64,000 nucleotides of DNA. It comes from UBA4479 sp963974935 (lineage in GTDB: Bacteria; Pseudomonadota; Alphaproteobacteria; Rhodospirillales; Casp-alpha2). The stretch's first letter is position 1, and each line of letters starts with the position of its first letter. The notes beneath the pieces are model-generated. The model ran no database searches, was not told the DNA's origin, and saw only the letters and a program-made list of their open reading frames with translations. Location of the stretch: NCBI GenBank assembly GCA_963974935.1, contig CAXBEV010000013.1, positions 1-64,000 on the forward strand, in the 5' to 3' direction. A program made the position numbers and the translations under genes. Shown here piece by piece: positions 27,566-36,139 of this stretch.

Positions 27566-28957
27566 CTACCCGATCCGATGATCCGCCTTGATCACCACTT
27601 CGCGTTGCGGGAACGGGATGACGAACCCGTTTTCCATCAACGCTTGATAGATCATGTACAACAAGTCACCGCCGACGCGGTTCTTGCCGTCATCAATGCC
27701 CTCCATCCAGAACTCGACCAGAATTTCGATGCCGTTTGCATTGAACGCCTGCACCTCCGCGTCGGGACGTTCCTCGATCGGATAGTCCTCGCCGCTGAGC
27801 ACGCGTGGGTGCGAGGCAACGACTTCGCGGAGCAGCGGGAACAGCTTATCCAGGTCGGAGCCATAGGCGACTTCCAGGACAATCGGATAGCGCTGTTTTT
27901 TGTTGTTGTGGGTCCAGTTGGTAAACGCCGTCGTGATGAACCGCTCGTTCGGCACCATGATGTCTTTGCCGTCATAGGTTTCGAGGGTTGCTGAACGCAT
28001 CGTCAACTCGCGCAGCGTGCCGGCGCGGCCGTCCTCAAGCTCGATGTAGTCGCCAATGGCAATCGAACGGTCGAGCAGAATAATAATGCCGGAAATAAAA
28101 TTCGACGCGATCTGCTGTAGGCCGAACCCCAGGCCCACACCAATCGCGCCGCCGAACACTACGAACGCCGTCAGATCGATTCCCGCGACCTGCAAGATCA
28201 TCAGCGCGATCAACACGAACAAACCGATCTGGAACGACTTCAACGCCAGTTCTTTGGCGGTCTCGGTCAAGGTTTCACGGCGGCGAATAAACTCAGACCC
28301 GGTCTGATTCGAAAACCGCCCGATCCAAAACAAAATCGCGCCGAACACCAACGTGCGCGCAGCCGCATATAACGTGAAATCAATGTTGCCGATATCGAAC
28401 GTCACGCCTTCAAGCATCTGAACCAAGTCGCCGAGCAAACCGACGGCATAGACCACGATTAACGGCGACATGACGAACAGCGTGAAGTATTTAACCGCGT
28501 TGCTGGTCGCGATCCGCGTCGCGATGATGTAAGCCAAGGTCAGGAAGTTAAAACCCTGCACCAACTGTATCAGCCATTGCTGGTCGAAAAACTCATGCAT
28601 GATCGCAACGGCGACGCCCAGCAACATTGCGCTGAGTGCCGGGAAAATCAGATCGCGCAACGGGTACGTGAGGCTGCCGACCCGTTGTTGAAAAATATGT
28701 GCGGACTCTTTGACCGTACGGCGACCCGCACTGACATCGGATGCCGCCGATTCGTCAGATGCGACACTTACGGATACCTGATCGTCTGATGACGAGTCAT
28801 CACGCAATACGCCGAGACGCTTGCGCATGGCCCTGGCTAGCACCCACGCCACCGCCAAAGTCAACGCAATGGCCAGCACCTGCAGGTAAAAATCCCGGCT
28901 GGTAACGGTGTCTTGTATGACGTTTAGGATAGATTGCGTGAAATCGTCGTCTTCCAT
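27566..28957 (-). CDS. MscS family mechanosensitive ion channel
   Basis: About 463 residues in the inner membrane. The N-terminal helix (VLAIALTLAVAWVLARAM) and several further membrane helices precede the MscS core: the pore-lining VFGGAIGVGLGFGLQQIASN, FISGIIILLDRSIAIGDYIEL and the beta domain with GTLRELTMRSATLETYDGKD, then MVPNERFITT. The C-terminal alpha-beta domain ends in FPQREVVIKADHRIG. It releases solutes on hypo-osmotic shock. ATG 28957 is used; the longer frame begins with TTG 28978. No gene is close enough for an operon. Confidence 0.9.
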   Translation of the reverse strand: MEDDDFTQSILNVIQDTVTSRDFYLQVLAIALTLAVAWVLARAMRKRLGVLRDDSSSDDQVSVSVASDESAASDVSAGRRTVKESAHIFQQRVGSLTYPLRDLIFPALSAMLLGVAVAIMHEFFDQQWLIQLVQGFNFLTLAYIIATRIATSNAVKYFTLFVMSPLIVVYAVGLLGDLVQMLEGVTFDIGNIDFTLYAAARTLVFGAILFWIGRFSNQTGSEFIRRRETLTETAKELALKSFQIGLFVLIALMILQVAGIDLTAFVVFGGAIGVGLGFGLQQIASNFISGIIILLDRSIAIGDYIELEDGRAGTLRELTMRSATLETYDGKDIMVPNERFITTAFTNWTHNNKKQRYPIVLEVAYGSDLDKLFPLLREVVASHPRVLSGEDYPIEERPDAEVQAFNANGIEILVEFWMEGIDDGKNRVGGDLLYMIYQALMENGFVIPFPQREVVIKADHRIG

Positions 28958-29089
28958 GTCGTCCCGTGTCCCGGCCAAACTGACGTTGATCCTATAAGAC
29001 TACGAGACACGCCGCGCTCTGCCAACCTAATGCAGTGCGCGGCGCCTCTTTCGTGTAAGTGGGTCTTGTATGTGATCTTGCGAGGTCGA

Positions 29090-29302
29090 TCAGCGCTGCC
29101 AGAACGGCTGTGCATAATCGGTTTGGCCGTCACCGCGAGTCGGGCTCTGATCGCGGAACGACGGCGTGCCGACGGTCTTGATTTTGCCGGCATCCTGCCA
29201 TGCGTACAGTGCATTCAAAATACGGCTGGGGATACCCGCCAAAGTGTTCAGCAAAGCACCTTTCGGCACCGTTTCGGTATGTAGTCGGTTTAAGGTCGTC
29301 AT
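29090..29302 (-). CDS. Small protein of unknown function
   Basis: 70 residues from ATG 29302, which has AAAGGAT seven bases upstream, a convincing ribosome binding site. The sequence has one amphipathic helix (LLNTLAGIPSRILNALYAWQ) followed by a polar tail ending in QTDYAQPFWQR. No signal peptide or known motif is seen. The spacing and codon pattern suggest a real gene. It lies alone between the MscS gene and an AT-rich gap. Confidence 0.55.
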   Translation of the reverse strand: MTTLNRLHTETVPKGALLNTLAGIPSRILNALYAWQDAGKIKTVGTPSFRDQSPTRGDGQTDYAQPFWQR

Positions 29303-29960
29303 CGGTTTTATCCTTTTGTTTGGGTCTTGTGTGCCCGTCAATCGTCGGATCACAAGCGGCGCGTATACGCCTGTTGCCCAAACAAATAGGCCAAACCGAT
29401 TTTTCCAACAAACGATCTTAATTCATGCCCAGATTAGCAAAGCTAATATTGGTACAATTTCAGACAAATTGTTCTAATGATATTCAAGACCAATTATTAA
29501 GAAGGCGTGTGCCGCCACCAAAACAATTCATTCGAAGTGATAAAACATTCAACAAAATCAGATAGTTGAATTTCTCATCGCTCAATTTCAAAAACTTCTA
29601 GAAAATCAAAACTCAACAAAATCAAAGCCTTAGATTTTTCTTGATGCACAGTTGATGCACAGTTTTTGAGGTGTGCTTTGCGTCATAATGACAAGATCGA
29701 GTTGCGAGATGATCGGGCGTTCATTTGTATTTATGTCTAAGTCGTGATTGAGGCAACGAAATGCGTTGATCCACGAGGAAACGAAGTCGGGAACGATGCG
29801 TAAAGAGTACACCGCAGACGACACGATTCATGTTGTCACTGTAGGTCGTGCTGCAACCGGCTTAGTCACTGTTGTGTTGTTGATCAAACGCACGTTCTAA
29901 ACCAACTCACATTGGCCCCCCTGTTGGCGATAGCGGCAGGGGTGTTTCTGTGAGCAAAGT
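29303..29960. other. AT-rich stretch without recognisable genes
   Basis: About 650 bp of low GC. Short frames on both strands show no motif. It contains the left member of a pair of 23-bp direct repeats (29641-29663). It may be the remnant of an inserted element that also carries the Rap1a-like gene. Confidence 0.5.
29641..29663 (+). repeat. 23-bp direct repeat, left copy
   Basis: A tandem-like 23-mer built from TTGATGCACAG repeated as GTTGATGCACAGT. It matches 30593-30615 at 22 of 23 bases in the same orientation. The two copies lie 952 bp apart and enclose the Rap1a-like gene. Confidence 0.6.
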
Positions 29961-30338
29961 CTACTTGCAGGGAAAAACCTCTTGCATGGCGATAATCCAA
30001 TGAACGTGCGCAGGTTCATGCCGCAGCTGGGGACGGTCTTTTAGGTATGCGATGAATATATCGCGCATCTGTCCATTGGTAACACCCAAGGGTGAGCAAA
30101 TCGGTTGTACCGGAACAAACTCACTATCATGTTTGAAGTATAGGTCTGATGATAAAAGCGCTTGAGACATCTTGCGAAGGCCCATAATGAAACCCAAGCA
30201 GTGCAGCTCGTCGCGCACATCGTCTTTGGTGCATGTATCAAGCCAGTAATTTCCAGAATTGAAGTTTTCTTCTGCCTGCAATTTTGTGGGGCTGGCACAT
30301 AGAACTGAAACTATCAAAATCATCAAAAAATATCGCAT
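29961..30338 (-). CDS. Rap1a/Tai-family secreted protein (orphan immunity-like)
   Basis: 125 residues from ATG 30338 with AAGGTG upstream. The signal peptide (MRYFLMILIVSVLCASPTKL) is followed by the Rap1a pattern: NSGNYWLDTC, CLGFIMGLRKM, ICSPLGVTNGQMRDIFIAYL, a conserved RHEPAHVHWII and a terminal FPCK. Four cysteines probably form disulfides, so it is periplasmic. Rap1a/Tai proteins protect against type VI secreted amidases (Ssp1/Tae). No T6SS or amidase gene lies nearby, so it is either an orphan immunity gene or a domesticated relative. Two 23-bp direct repeats flank it. Confidence 0.72.
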   Translation of the reverse strand: MRYFLMILIVSVLCASPTKLQAEENFNSGNYWLDTCTKDDVRDELHCLGFIMGLRKMSQALLSSDLYFKHDSEFVPVQPICSPLGVTNGQMRDIFIAYLKDRPQLRHEPAHVHWIIAMQEVFPCK

Positions 30339-30592
30339 TGGGCACCTTAAGTTGATTGTCCCATGGTAACACCACCAATCAAAGAAAAGAAACAAGAACA
30401 GCCGCACACATCCATATCCAACGGAAAAGAGAATCTCCGCTCATTCGCAAAATACGGTCAGCGAAGAAACAACAATGGCCGAAACCAACATCAACATTTA
30501 CAACAGCGCCCGGACACTAAACCGGCTCCTAGTCCAATAGCTTTCAAGCTAGAGTACAGCCAGTCAGCAGCGCAGTCGATCCAGCAACAGCA

Positions 30593-30615
30593 TTGATGCA
30601 CAGTCGATGCACAGT
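30593..30615 (+). repeat. 23-bp direct repeat, right copy
   Basis: Matches 29641-29663 at 22 of 23 bases (one T to C change). It lies just before the 3' end of the transglutaminase-like protease gene and after the Rap1a-like gene's promoter side. The pair could be the ends of a small inserted segment. Confidence 0.6.
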
Positions 30616-30646
30616 GTGATTTTTGCTATTTTTTTTTACAACAAAA

Positions 30647-31354
30647 TCAATTAGTTGCAGCGGCCGGCGTATGCCGCCACCAAGAATTTTGATTCAGTGA
30701 AAACACCGGCTGATAATGCCGGACTTTGTCGGCGACGACGATTTTTTTGATTTGGTTGTCGAGCAACAGCGGCAGGATTTGGCCGGTTTTCGGGTGTTTG
30801 AAAAACGCCACCAAAACCGCGTGGCCGACTTTCAGGTTGAGGTCTTTGACGGCGACGACGCGCAGGTCATCTTCGGGCCAGCCTAAGCGCCGCAGTGACA
30901 GATATTTGAGGATCGCATAATCTTCGCAATCGCCGAACCGCGACATGAATTCGGCCGGTGTCGCCCAATAGTCCTTTTGGCCCCAGTTCGTACTGTCGGT
31001 GATGTAGCTGGCTTGGTTGATGCGCTTGTTGATCTCGTTCAGCTGCACCAGCGGTGCGGCGTCCTTCAAGGTGGCCAGGAACTTCAGCCAGTCATCATAG
31101 CTGCAGATATCCATGGCACGTGACGAGCATTGCACTTTTGTCGCGGCCCCTTCCTCAGAATAGCGCGCCAGCGCGGCGTTCCACTTTTTGAAGGGGGCCA
31201 TGTTAGACGAGCGCACTTCGACGGAATGGAAAAAACTCGGCTGCGGAGCCGGACCGGCGGCGTGAACGGCACCCGGCACCCATACGCCGACCAGCAGCGC
31301 CACCGAAACAGCCTGCAAAAACCTGCACCAATATGTTTTATTTCCGAACACCAT
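30647..31354 (-). CDS. Bacterial transglutaminase-like cysteine protease (BTLCP, LapG-like fold)
   Basis: 235 residues from ATG 31354. A signal peptide (VFGNKTYWCRFLQAVSVALL) is followed by the papain-like catalytic triad: cysteine in FGDCEDYAILKYLSL, histidine in KVGHAVLVAFF and aspartate in LLLDNQIKKIVVAD. The relative LapG is a periplasmic calcium-dependent protease that releases large adhesins when c-di-GMP is low. The gene is divergent from the cache-PAS-HD sensor and lies 12.6 kb from a giant adhesin, so control of adhesin release is a reasonable idea, though it is inference. Confidence 0.82.
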   Translation of the reverse strand: MVFGNKTYWCRFLQAVSVALLVGVWVPGAVHAAGPAPQPSFFHSVEVRSSNMAPFKKWNAALARYSEEGAATKVQCSSRAMDICSYDDWLKFLATLKDAAPLVQLNEINKRINQASYITDSTNWGQKDYWATPAEFMSRFGDCEDYAILKYLSLRRLGWPEDDLRVVAVKDLNLKVGHAVLVAFFKHPKTGQILPLLLDNQIKKIVVADKVRHYQPVFSLNQNSWWRHTPAAATN

Positions 31355-31540
31355 CGGCGACCACTTTCTGTGCAAATCCCCGCAAAGGGCTCTGTTAGAA
31401 ATATACGCGCAAATCCGCGCCGACGAAAGTGTCCGCGAAAGGTTCTGCACACGCATCCGATCTTTGCAGATGGGGATTCCTCTTTTCGCTGTAACCGGTT
31501 ATCATGCTGCAACGATAACCGATTCCTTGGGGGCCCCGGC

Positions 31541-33844
31541 ATGGCGCTGTCGCTTCGCCGTAACAACAAAACCGACGAAAAAGCCGCAAAAAAGTCGACG
31601 GCAGCAGCGGCGAACCCCGCTGAAACCGAGGCTGACGGCCCAAAAGACCCGCACCGGCGGTTCAACAAATTCGTCATCATCGGCGGCGTTGCGCTGGTCG
31701 TTACCATCATTGCGGCGATTTTCATCGCGCGGGCCTATGTGAGCGAAGAGCTGAAGCGCGAAAACCAAGCCTGGCAGGTCCGGCTCGGGATCGTCGCGGA
31801 CTCCCGGGTCGCTGCGGTCAACGACTGGGTTGAAGGGAACTTCGACTTCCTGCGCGAGCTTACCCAGAACGCGTCCTTGCAACTGTACATGTCCGAGCTT
31901 GCGGCGACACCGCAACCGTCATCCTCGCTGGTACCGCCATCCACAGGTGGCGCCAGCGATTCCGACTCGCTGCTGCAAGGCTTGGGCGGCGATGAAGGCG
32001 GTGGCCTTGGCGCCGCGTCGTCCGCCGGCTTCCTCCGCAACTTGTTGTTTGCCACGGCTGAGCGTTCCCCGTTCAAGGCGCCGCCGCCGGTCGGCGAGAT
32101 CGCGGCCAATGTCGAACGCCCGGGCATCGCCGGAATCGGTCTTGTTGATCGCAACGCCGAGCCGATCCTCTCGACCCCCGACATGCCGCCGATCACCGGG
32201 CGTATCAAAGAAGCCGTGCGCCGCGCCTTGGACGGCGAACCAGCTGTGATCGACATGTATTTGGGTGCCAGTGGTGAGGCGACCATCGGTTTCGCCCTGC
32301 CGGTCTATGCCATGCAAGAAGGTGGTGGCGGGGCGCGGGGCATCGGCGCCGTGGTCGGCATCCGATTGGTTGATCAATCCCTGTGGGAAACCCTGCTGCA
32401 GCCGGGCACCTTGCTGAAATCCGAAGAAACCATCTTGGTCCGCAAGGACGGCGGCAAGGTCACCTACCTGTCACCGTTGAACGATAGCACCGGCCCGCTG
32501 AAGCGCACGCTGGCGCTGGCCTCGCCGAACTTGGCGGTGGCCGCGGCGATCAACGTGCCGGGCGCGTTCGTCAATGACCTCGACTACAGCGGCGAGCGGG
32601 TGCTGATGGTGTCCCGCGAAGTCGCGCAAGTGCCGTGGATTTTGATCCGCAAGGTCGCACGCGCCGACGCACTGGGCCCGATCGAAAACCGGCTCAACGT
32701 GATTTTAGGCGTGTTCATTGCGATCATCATCATCGTCACGGTCACGATCTTGTTCGTCTGGAAACACGCCGCCTCGGCCCGCGCATCGGAAGCGCTGCAC
32801 AAAGCGCAAGTTTTGCTTGAGCGGTTCGAGAACATGACCAAGTTCATGCATATGGTGACCGATAACCAGCCGACGCAGATCGTCGCTGTAAACCGCGAGA
32901 CTATTTATACGTTCGCCAACCAAACCGCCGCCAATGCGGCCGGCATCCCAAAGGATGATTTCCTCGGCAAAACCATGGGCGCCGTGATCGGGCCCGCGAA
33001 ATCCCACGAATACCACGCCTTGATCAAAGACGTGATCGACGAGTTTGAGCGTCGCCAGAAAATCTTTGAATTCGGCAATCCCGACATCGACGACCCGACA
33101 AACGAAAACACCTTCCAGATGGTCAAGGTCGACGGCCTGCCGCTTAGGGGTGATCGCGATTACCCGCCGGGCTGTTTGTTGGTCATCGACGACATCACGC
33201 AGCTCAGGCGCGCGCAGATGAAGACCGAGAAAATGATGAAGGAGCTGATCGACACCTTGGTCAGCGTCGTCGATCGCCGCGATCCGTTCTCGGCCAACCA
33301 TTCATCGAGGGTCGCCGAGGTGTCGCGCGCCATCGCCCGTGAAATGGGTATGGAAGACATCGACATTAAAACCGTCGATATCGCCGGCAGCTTGATGAAC
33401 CTCGGCAAGATTTTTGTGCCGGAAGAGCTGTTGATGAAGACCGAAGGGCTCACCGAAGACGAGCGGACGATGGTGTCGAACGCCTATCTGACAACGGTGG
33501 ATCTGATCGAAAACGTCACCTTCGAAGGCCCGGTGATCGAAACCATCCGCCAGTTCGGCGAGACCTGGGACGGCCATGGGCCACTCGGCCTCAAAGAAGA
33601 AGAGATCATCGAAACCGCGCGTATTCTCGCCGTCGCCAACGCGTTCGTCGGCATGGTCAGCGCCCGCGCCTACCGCAGTGCGATGCCGTTCCGCAAGGTC
33701 GCAGACATCTTGATGGAACAGTCGAAAACCAAGTACGACCGCCGCCCGGTCACCGCCTTAATCAACTTCCTGGAAAACCGCGGCGGCATGCGCCGCTGGG
33801 CCCACTTCCGCGTCGACCCCACGGTCGAGGACGCGGCGGAATAA
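31541..33844 (+). CDS. Membrane cache-PAS sensor with degenerate HD-GYP domain
   Basis: 767 residues from ATG 31541 (the frame opens far upstream, but only here does MALSLRRNNKT begin the protein). Membrane helix 1 is about residues 45-66 (VIIGGVALVVTIIAAIFIA). A periplasmic cache-like domain spans about 67-382, helix 2 about 383-406, and a PAS domain about 430-550. The HD-like domain is about 570-740. It keeps DPFSANHSSRVAEVS, but the HD pair is replaced by GSLMNLGKIFVPEELL and the GYP motif by ETWDGHGPLGL, so c-di-GMP hydrolysis is unlikely. It may bind rather than cut a nucleotide. It is divergent from the BTLCP gene. Its last 34 bp recur three times downstream. Confidence 0.86.
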   Translation: MALSLRRNNKTDEKAAKKSTAAAANPAETEADGPKDPHRRFNKFVIIGGVALVVTIIAAIFIARAYVSEELKRENQAWQVRLGIVADSRVAAVNDWVEGNFDFLRELTQNASLQLYMSELAATPQPSSSLVPPSTGGASDSDSLLQGLGGDEGGGLGAASSAGFLRNLLFATAERSPFKAPPPVGEIAANVERPGIAGIGLVDRNAEPILSTPDMPPITGRIKEAVRRALDGEPAVIDMYLGASGEATIGFALPVYAMQEGGGGARGIGAVVGIRLVDQSLWETLLQPGTLLKSEETILVRKDGGKVTYLSPLNDSTGPLKRTLALASPNLAVAAAINVPGAFVNDLDYSGERVLMVSREVAQVPWILIRKVARADALGPIENRLNVILGVFIAIIIIVTVTILFVWKHAASARASEALHKAQVLLERFENMTKFMHMVTDNQPTQIVAVNRETIYTFANQTAANAAGIPKDDFLGKTMGAVIGPAKSHEYHALIKDVIDEFERRQKIFEFGNPDIDDPTNENTFQMVKVDGLPLRGDRDYPPGCLLVIDDITQLRRAQMKTEKMMKELIDTLVSVVDRRDPFSANHSSRVAEVSRAIAREMGMEDIDIKTVDIAGSLMNLGKIFVPEELLMKTEGLTEDERTMVSNAYLTTVDLIENVTFEGPVIETIRQFGETWDGHGPLGLKEEEIIETARILAVANAFVGMVSARAYRSAMPFRKVADILMEQSKTKYDRRPVTALINFLENRGGMRRWAHFRVDPTVEDAAE
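33811..33844 (+). repeat. 34-bp gene-end repeat, copy 1 (3' end of the HD gene)
   Basis: The terminal 34 bp of the HD gene, starting CGTCGACCCC and ending at the stop TAA. Copies of equal length occur at 35751-35784, 38557-38590 and 39901-39934. All four keep ACGGTCGAGGAC and the TAA, and all four are followed within about 35 bp by the same palindromic repeat. Confidence 0.75.
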
Positions 33845-33861
33845 TCCTTACCGCTCCACTC

Positions 33862-34111
33862 GGTCGTCACCCCCGCGCCGGTGGGGGGCCATGCAGAATG
33901 CGAAGCCGTATGCGAACATGGATTCCCGCCTTCGCGGGAATGACGGAGAGGGCGGCGGTGTTGAATAAGCCGTCATTCCAGAAAGACTAAAGGATTTACC
34001 CGGGATGTACGCGCGTCCGGTTTAGGTCACGGACTCATGTCGCTGCAACTTCCGCTCTTTATCTCAAGGCAGTCAATCACTGATCCGTTCGAGAAAAGGC
34101 CGATTCTGACC
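33862..34111. repeat. Palindromic repeat plus C-type repeat block, copy 1
   Basis: A pair of palindromes (CCCCCGCGCCGGTGGGGGG and TTCCCGCCTTCGCGGGAA at 33870-33940), followed at 33951-34111 by a sequence (block C) with markers GGATTTACCC, GTACGCGCG and GTTCGAGAAAAGGCC. Block C recurs at 38698-38885 and in part at 40056-40170. Confidence 0.7.
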
Positions 34112-34232
34112 CATGGCGGACTTAGGAGGAATTTTGCACTCGTCAGGATGTTGCGGGAATTTAGATCGCATATGTCAATGGTTTCCGACGCTGAGTGCGT
34201 ACCCTCGATTTCTCAAGGGCACGCTACAGTGA

Positions 34233-35090
34233 TCAATTATGCGAACTCATATGGTTTTCCATGAGCGTCGCAAATAGAATCGGAGTTTCCTGCATTGGAT
34301 AGTGGCCTGCATTTTCAATATAGCTGAACTTAGCAGTAGGAACCCACTGGGCGATTGTTTTTGTGTAGTATTCCTCCTGGAACCCGGGAAAGTCCTGCCG
34401 CCCGCCAATGACGAGAACGGGGGTTTTGATTTCGGCTTTGGCCAGTGCAATGGAGAAATCTTCTCCAAGCCACATTTGATAGAATCCTTTAAGAGCTTCG
34501 GGATGAGATGTGGCCCGGTTCCGTGCCATCTTTCGCGTCGCCCATGCAGCGTTTAGTTTGCCGCCGGTGAGACCGCCAAAAGCAGCCGCGGCGGTTTCAT
34601 CATCCGTGATGGCGGCCGAGAGAAAACTTCGGTCTTCTTCTGACGCCGGATAGCCATCCGGTGTAACGGGCGTGACAGCTACAAAACTCTTGATCCGTTT
34701 CTTGTCGTGCCAGTCCAGCATCACCGCCTTGAATCCAGCCATGCCGTTCATGGAATGCCCAACAAGGTGATACTTTGCCCATCCAAGATGATCTGCAAGA
34801 TTCGCCGTATCAGCGGCGACCTCATCAGTCGAATACTCACCTTTTAATCCTTTTGATCGACCATACCCTCTCACATCGACGAACGCATAGGTGAAACCCG
34901 TGCTGTCGAGCCATGGTCGAACAGACGTGTAGTTTTCCGAATCTCCCATCCAATCATGTAGAACAATGACTTTTTCGGGACCTGAACCAAAAAGTTCATG
35001 GCCCAGAATTGGTGCTTCATCCGCAATGGCTGGCATTGCTGCAATGCCAGTCACAAGCATTCCCGTCAAAAGATATCGTTTTAACATCAT
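34233..35090 (-). CDS. Exported alpha/beta hydrolase
   Basis: 285 residues from ATG 35090 with AAGGA five bases upstream. A signal peptide (MLKRYLLTGMLVTGIAAMPAIA) is followed by an alpha/beta-hydrolase fold: VIVLHDWMGDSENY (oxyanion region), VDVRGYGRSKG, the nucleophile elbow HLVGHSMNGMAG, and a histidine in ENAGHYPMQE. The acid may be the aspartate in GGRQDFPGF. It is periplasmic and of unknown substrate. It is divergent from the HxlR regulator, with a palindromic operator between, so the regulator probably controls it. AT-rich compared with the HD gene. Confidence 0.82.
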   Translation of the reverse strand: MMLKRYLLTGMLVTGIAAMPAIADEAPILGHELFGSGPEKVIVLHDWMGDSENYTSVRPWLDSTGFTYAFVDVRGYGRSKGLKGEYSTDEVAADTANLADHLGWAKYHLVGHSMNGMAGFKAVMLDWHDKKRIKSFVAVTPVTPDGYPASEEDRSFLSAAITDDETAAAAFGGLTGGKLNAAWATRKMARNRATSHPEALKGFYQMWLGEDFSIALAKAEIKTPVLVIGGRQDFPGFQEEYYTKTIAQWVPTAKFSYIENAGHYPMQETPILFATLMENHMSSHN

Positions 35091-35186
35091 AATTCCTTTC
35101 AAATATTTAGTAGGTGTCGCATTGACACTACATGCGGATATAATTAGTAATTATAAGACTCGCCAGTACGCACAATTTTATCTGGT

Positions 35187-35204
35187 AGTATCATAAATGA
35201 TACT
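35187..35204. promoter_or_regulatory. Perfect palindrome, candidate HxlR operator
   Basis: AGTATCAT-AA-ATGATACT, a perfect 8-bp inverted repeat with a 2-bp centre, ends 15 bp before the ATG of the HxlR regulator and lies in the space shared with the divergent hydrolase. HxlR proteins bind such palindromes and often repress both genes. Confidence 0.6.
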
Positions 35205-35218
35205 GTAGGAATTTAAAA

Positions 35219-35590
35219 ATGAGAAAACCACGACACCAAGACAGTGTTTTGTGTCCTGTTGAGGCGGCGCTGAATAGAATTGGCGGTAAGTGGAAGGGGC
35301 TTATACTTCTTCGGTTATTGGAACGCGAATGGCGTTTCAACGAATTACTGAGAAGCTTGCCGGGCTGTACTCAACGCATGCTCACAAAACAACTCCGTGA
35401 GTTGGAAGCCGACGGAATTGTTCATCGTGAAATATATCCGCAGGTTCCTCCTCGGGTGGAGTATTCATTGACGGAGATGGGTCGCGACCTTGAACTTATG
35501 GTGCGGGCGATGTGCGAGTGGGGACAGCGATACATTGAGGGCGTTGACCTAGACGCAACCGTCCCTGAAAAAATACCGATTGAACAGTGA
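35219..35590 (+). CDS. HxlR family transcriptional regulator
   Basis: 123 residues. The winged helix-turn-helix pattern is CPVEAALNRIGGKWKGLILL, then RLLEREWRFNELLRSLPGCT, QRMLTKQLRELEADGIVHRE and VEYSLTEMGRDLE. A cysteine sits just before the fold (VLCPVEAAL), as in redox- or aldehyde-sensing HxlR members. It is divergent from the exported hydrolase and just downstream of a perfect palindrome, so it should autoregulate and control that gene. Confidence 0.87.
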   Translation: MRKPRHQDSVLCPVEAALNRIGGKWKGLILLRLLEREWRFNELLRSLPGCTQRMLTKQLRELEADGIVHREIYPQVPPRVEYSLTEMGRDLELMVRAMCEWGQRYIEGVDLDATVPEKIPIEQ

Positions 35591-35603
35591 ATTGTTCGCT
35601 TGT

Positions 35604-35784
35604 GGCTAAACCCGGAAGCACAAATCCGCGCCCGTTTACGACGGCAATTTGTCACAAAGCAGACATGGCCGATCAGATATGCCCCCCTCTTGGGCATTTT
35701 GCGAAAGCGCACATTGGCACCTTTCTTACGGCGCGCCGGGTTGTGACTTGCGTCGACCCGACGGTCGAGGACACGACGGAGTAA
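35604..35784 (+). repeat. A-type repeat block joined to the 34-bp gene-end repeat (copy 2)
   Basis: About 147 bp of block A (markers GGCTAAACCCGGAAG, GGCCGATCAGAT, GCATTTTGCGAAAGC and ACATTGGCACC), then the 34-bp repeat at 35751-35784 with its TAA. Block A recurs at 39751-39900, where the same 34-bp repeat follows, and its tail is present at about 42701-42740. Confidence 0.72.
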
Positions 35785-35801
35785 TTCCCTTCCCCGCCAC
35801 C

Positions 35802-35888
35802 GGTCGTCACCCCCGCGCCGGCGGGGGGCCATGCAGAATGCGAAGCCGTATGCGAACATAGATTCCCGCCTTCGCGGGAATGACGGAG
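35802..35888. repeat. Palindromic repeat pair, copy 2
   Basis: Same layout as 33862-33949: a CCCCCGCGCCGGCGGGGGG hairpin, then GAATGCGAAGCCGTATGCG and a TTCCCGCCTTCGCGGGAA hairpin ending in TGACGGAG. Confidence 0.7.
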
Positions 35889-36139
35889 AAGGCGGACATT
35901 ACGGCTGGGTGGTTGAACGCCACACGAAACCGGCACCCTTTTAGCACCTCCCTCGGCGTCATCCTGAACTTGATTCAGGATCTATGCGATACAAGCGCCG
36001 ACCTGTTGGTGTGTGCGACAGTGGTTCCTGAATCAAGTTCAGGATGACGCAGGAGGAAGGGCTGGATGACGCGGGAGGAAACAGTCAGCTTCGCAGAGCG
36101 CTGGCTCCCCCCGTCATCCCCACCTAGGCGGGGATGACG
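35889..36139. repeat. D-type repeat block, copy 1
   Basis: About 250 bp with markers TTGAACGCCACACGAAACC, the GTCATCCTGAACTTGATTCA hairpin at 35958-36048, GGAAACAGTCAGCTTCGCAG and the GTCATCCCCACC/GGCGGGGATGAC hairpin. The same order recurs at 43725-43983. It abuts a cut-off PfpI-like gene. Confidence 0.7.

Noticed and set aside
29630..29824. A 64-residue minus-strand frame covering the left 23-bp repeat
   Set aside because: It has no ribosome binding site or motif, and its end is repeat sequence.
31130..31540. Upstream extension of the HD gene frame
   Set aside because: The extra 137 codons lie opposite the BTLCP gene and lack a membrane or domain pattern. The protein begins naturally at ATG 31541.
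35587..35784. Short plus-strand frame ending in the 34-bp repeat, and the similar frame at 39710-39934
   Set aside because: The two frames are shadows of repeat block A plus the gene-end repeat. They differ by shifts and lack ribosome binding sites.
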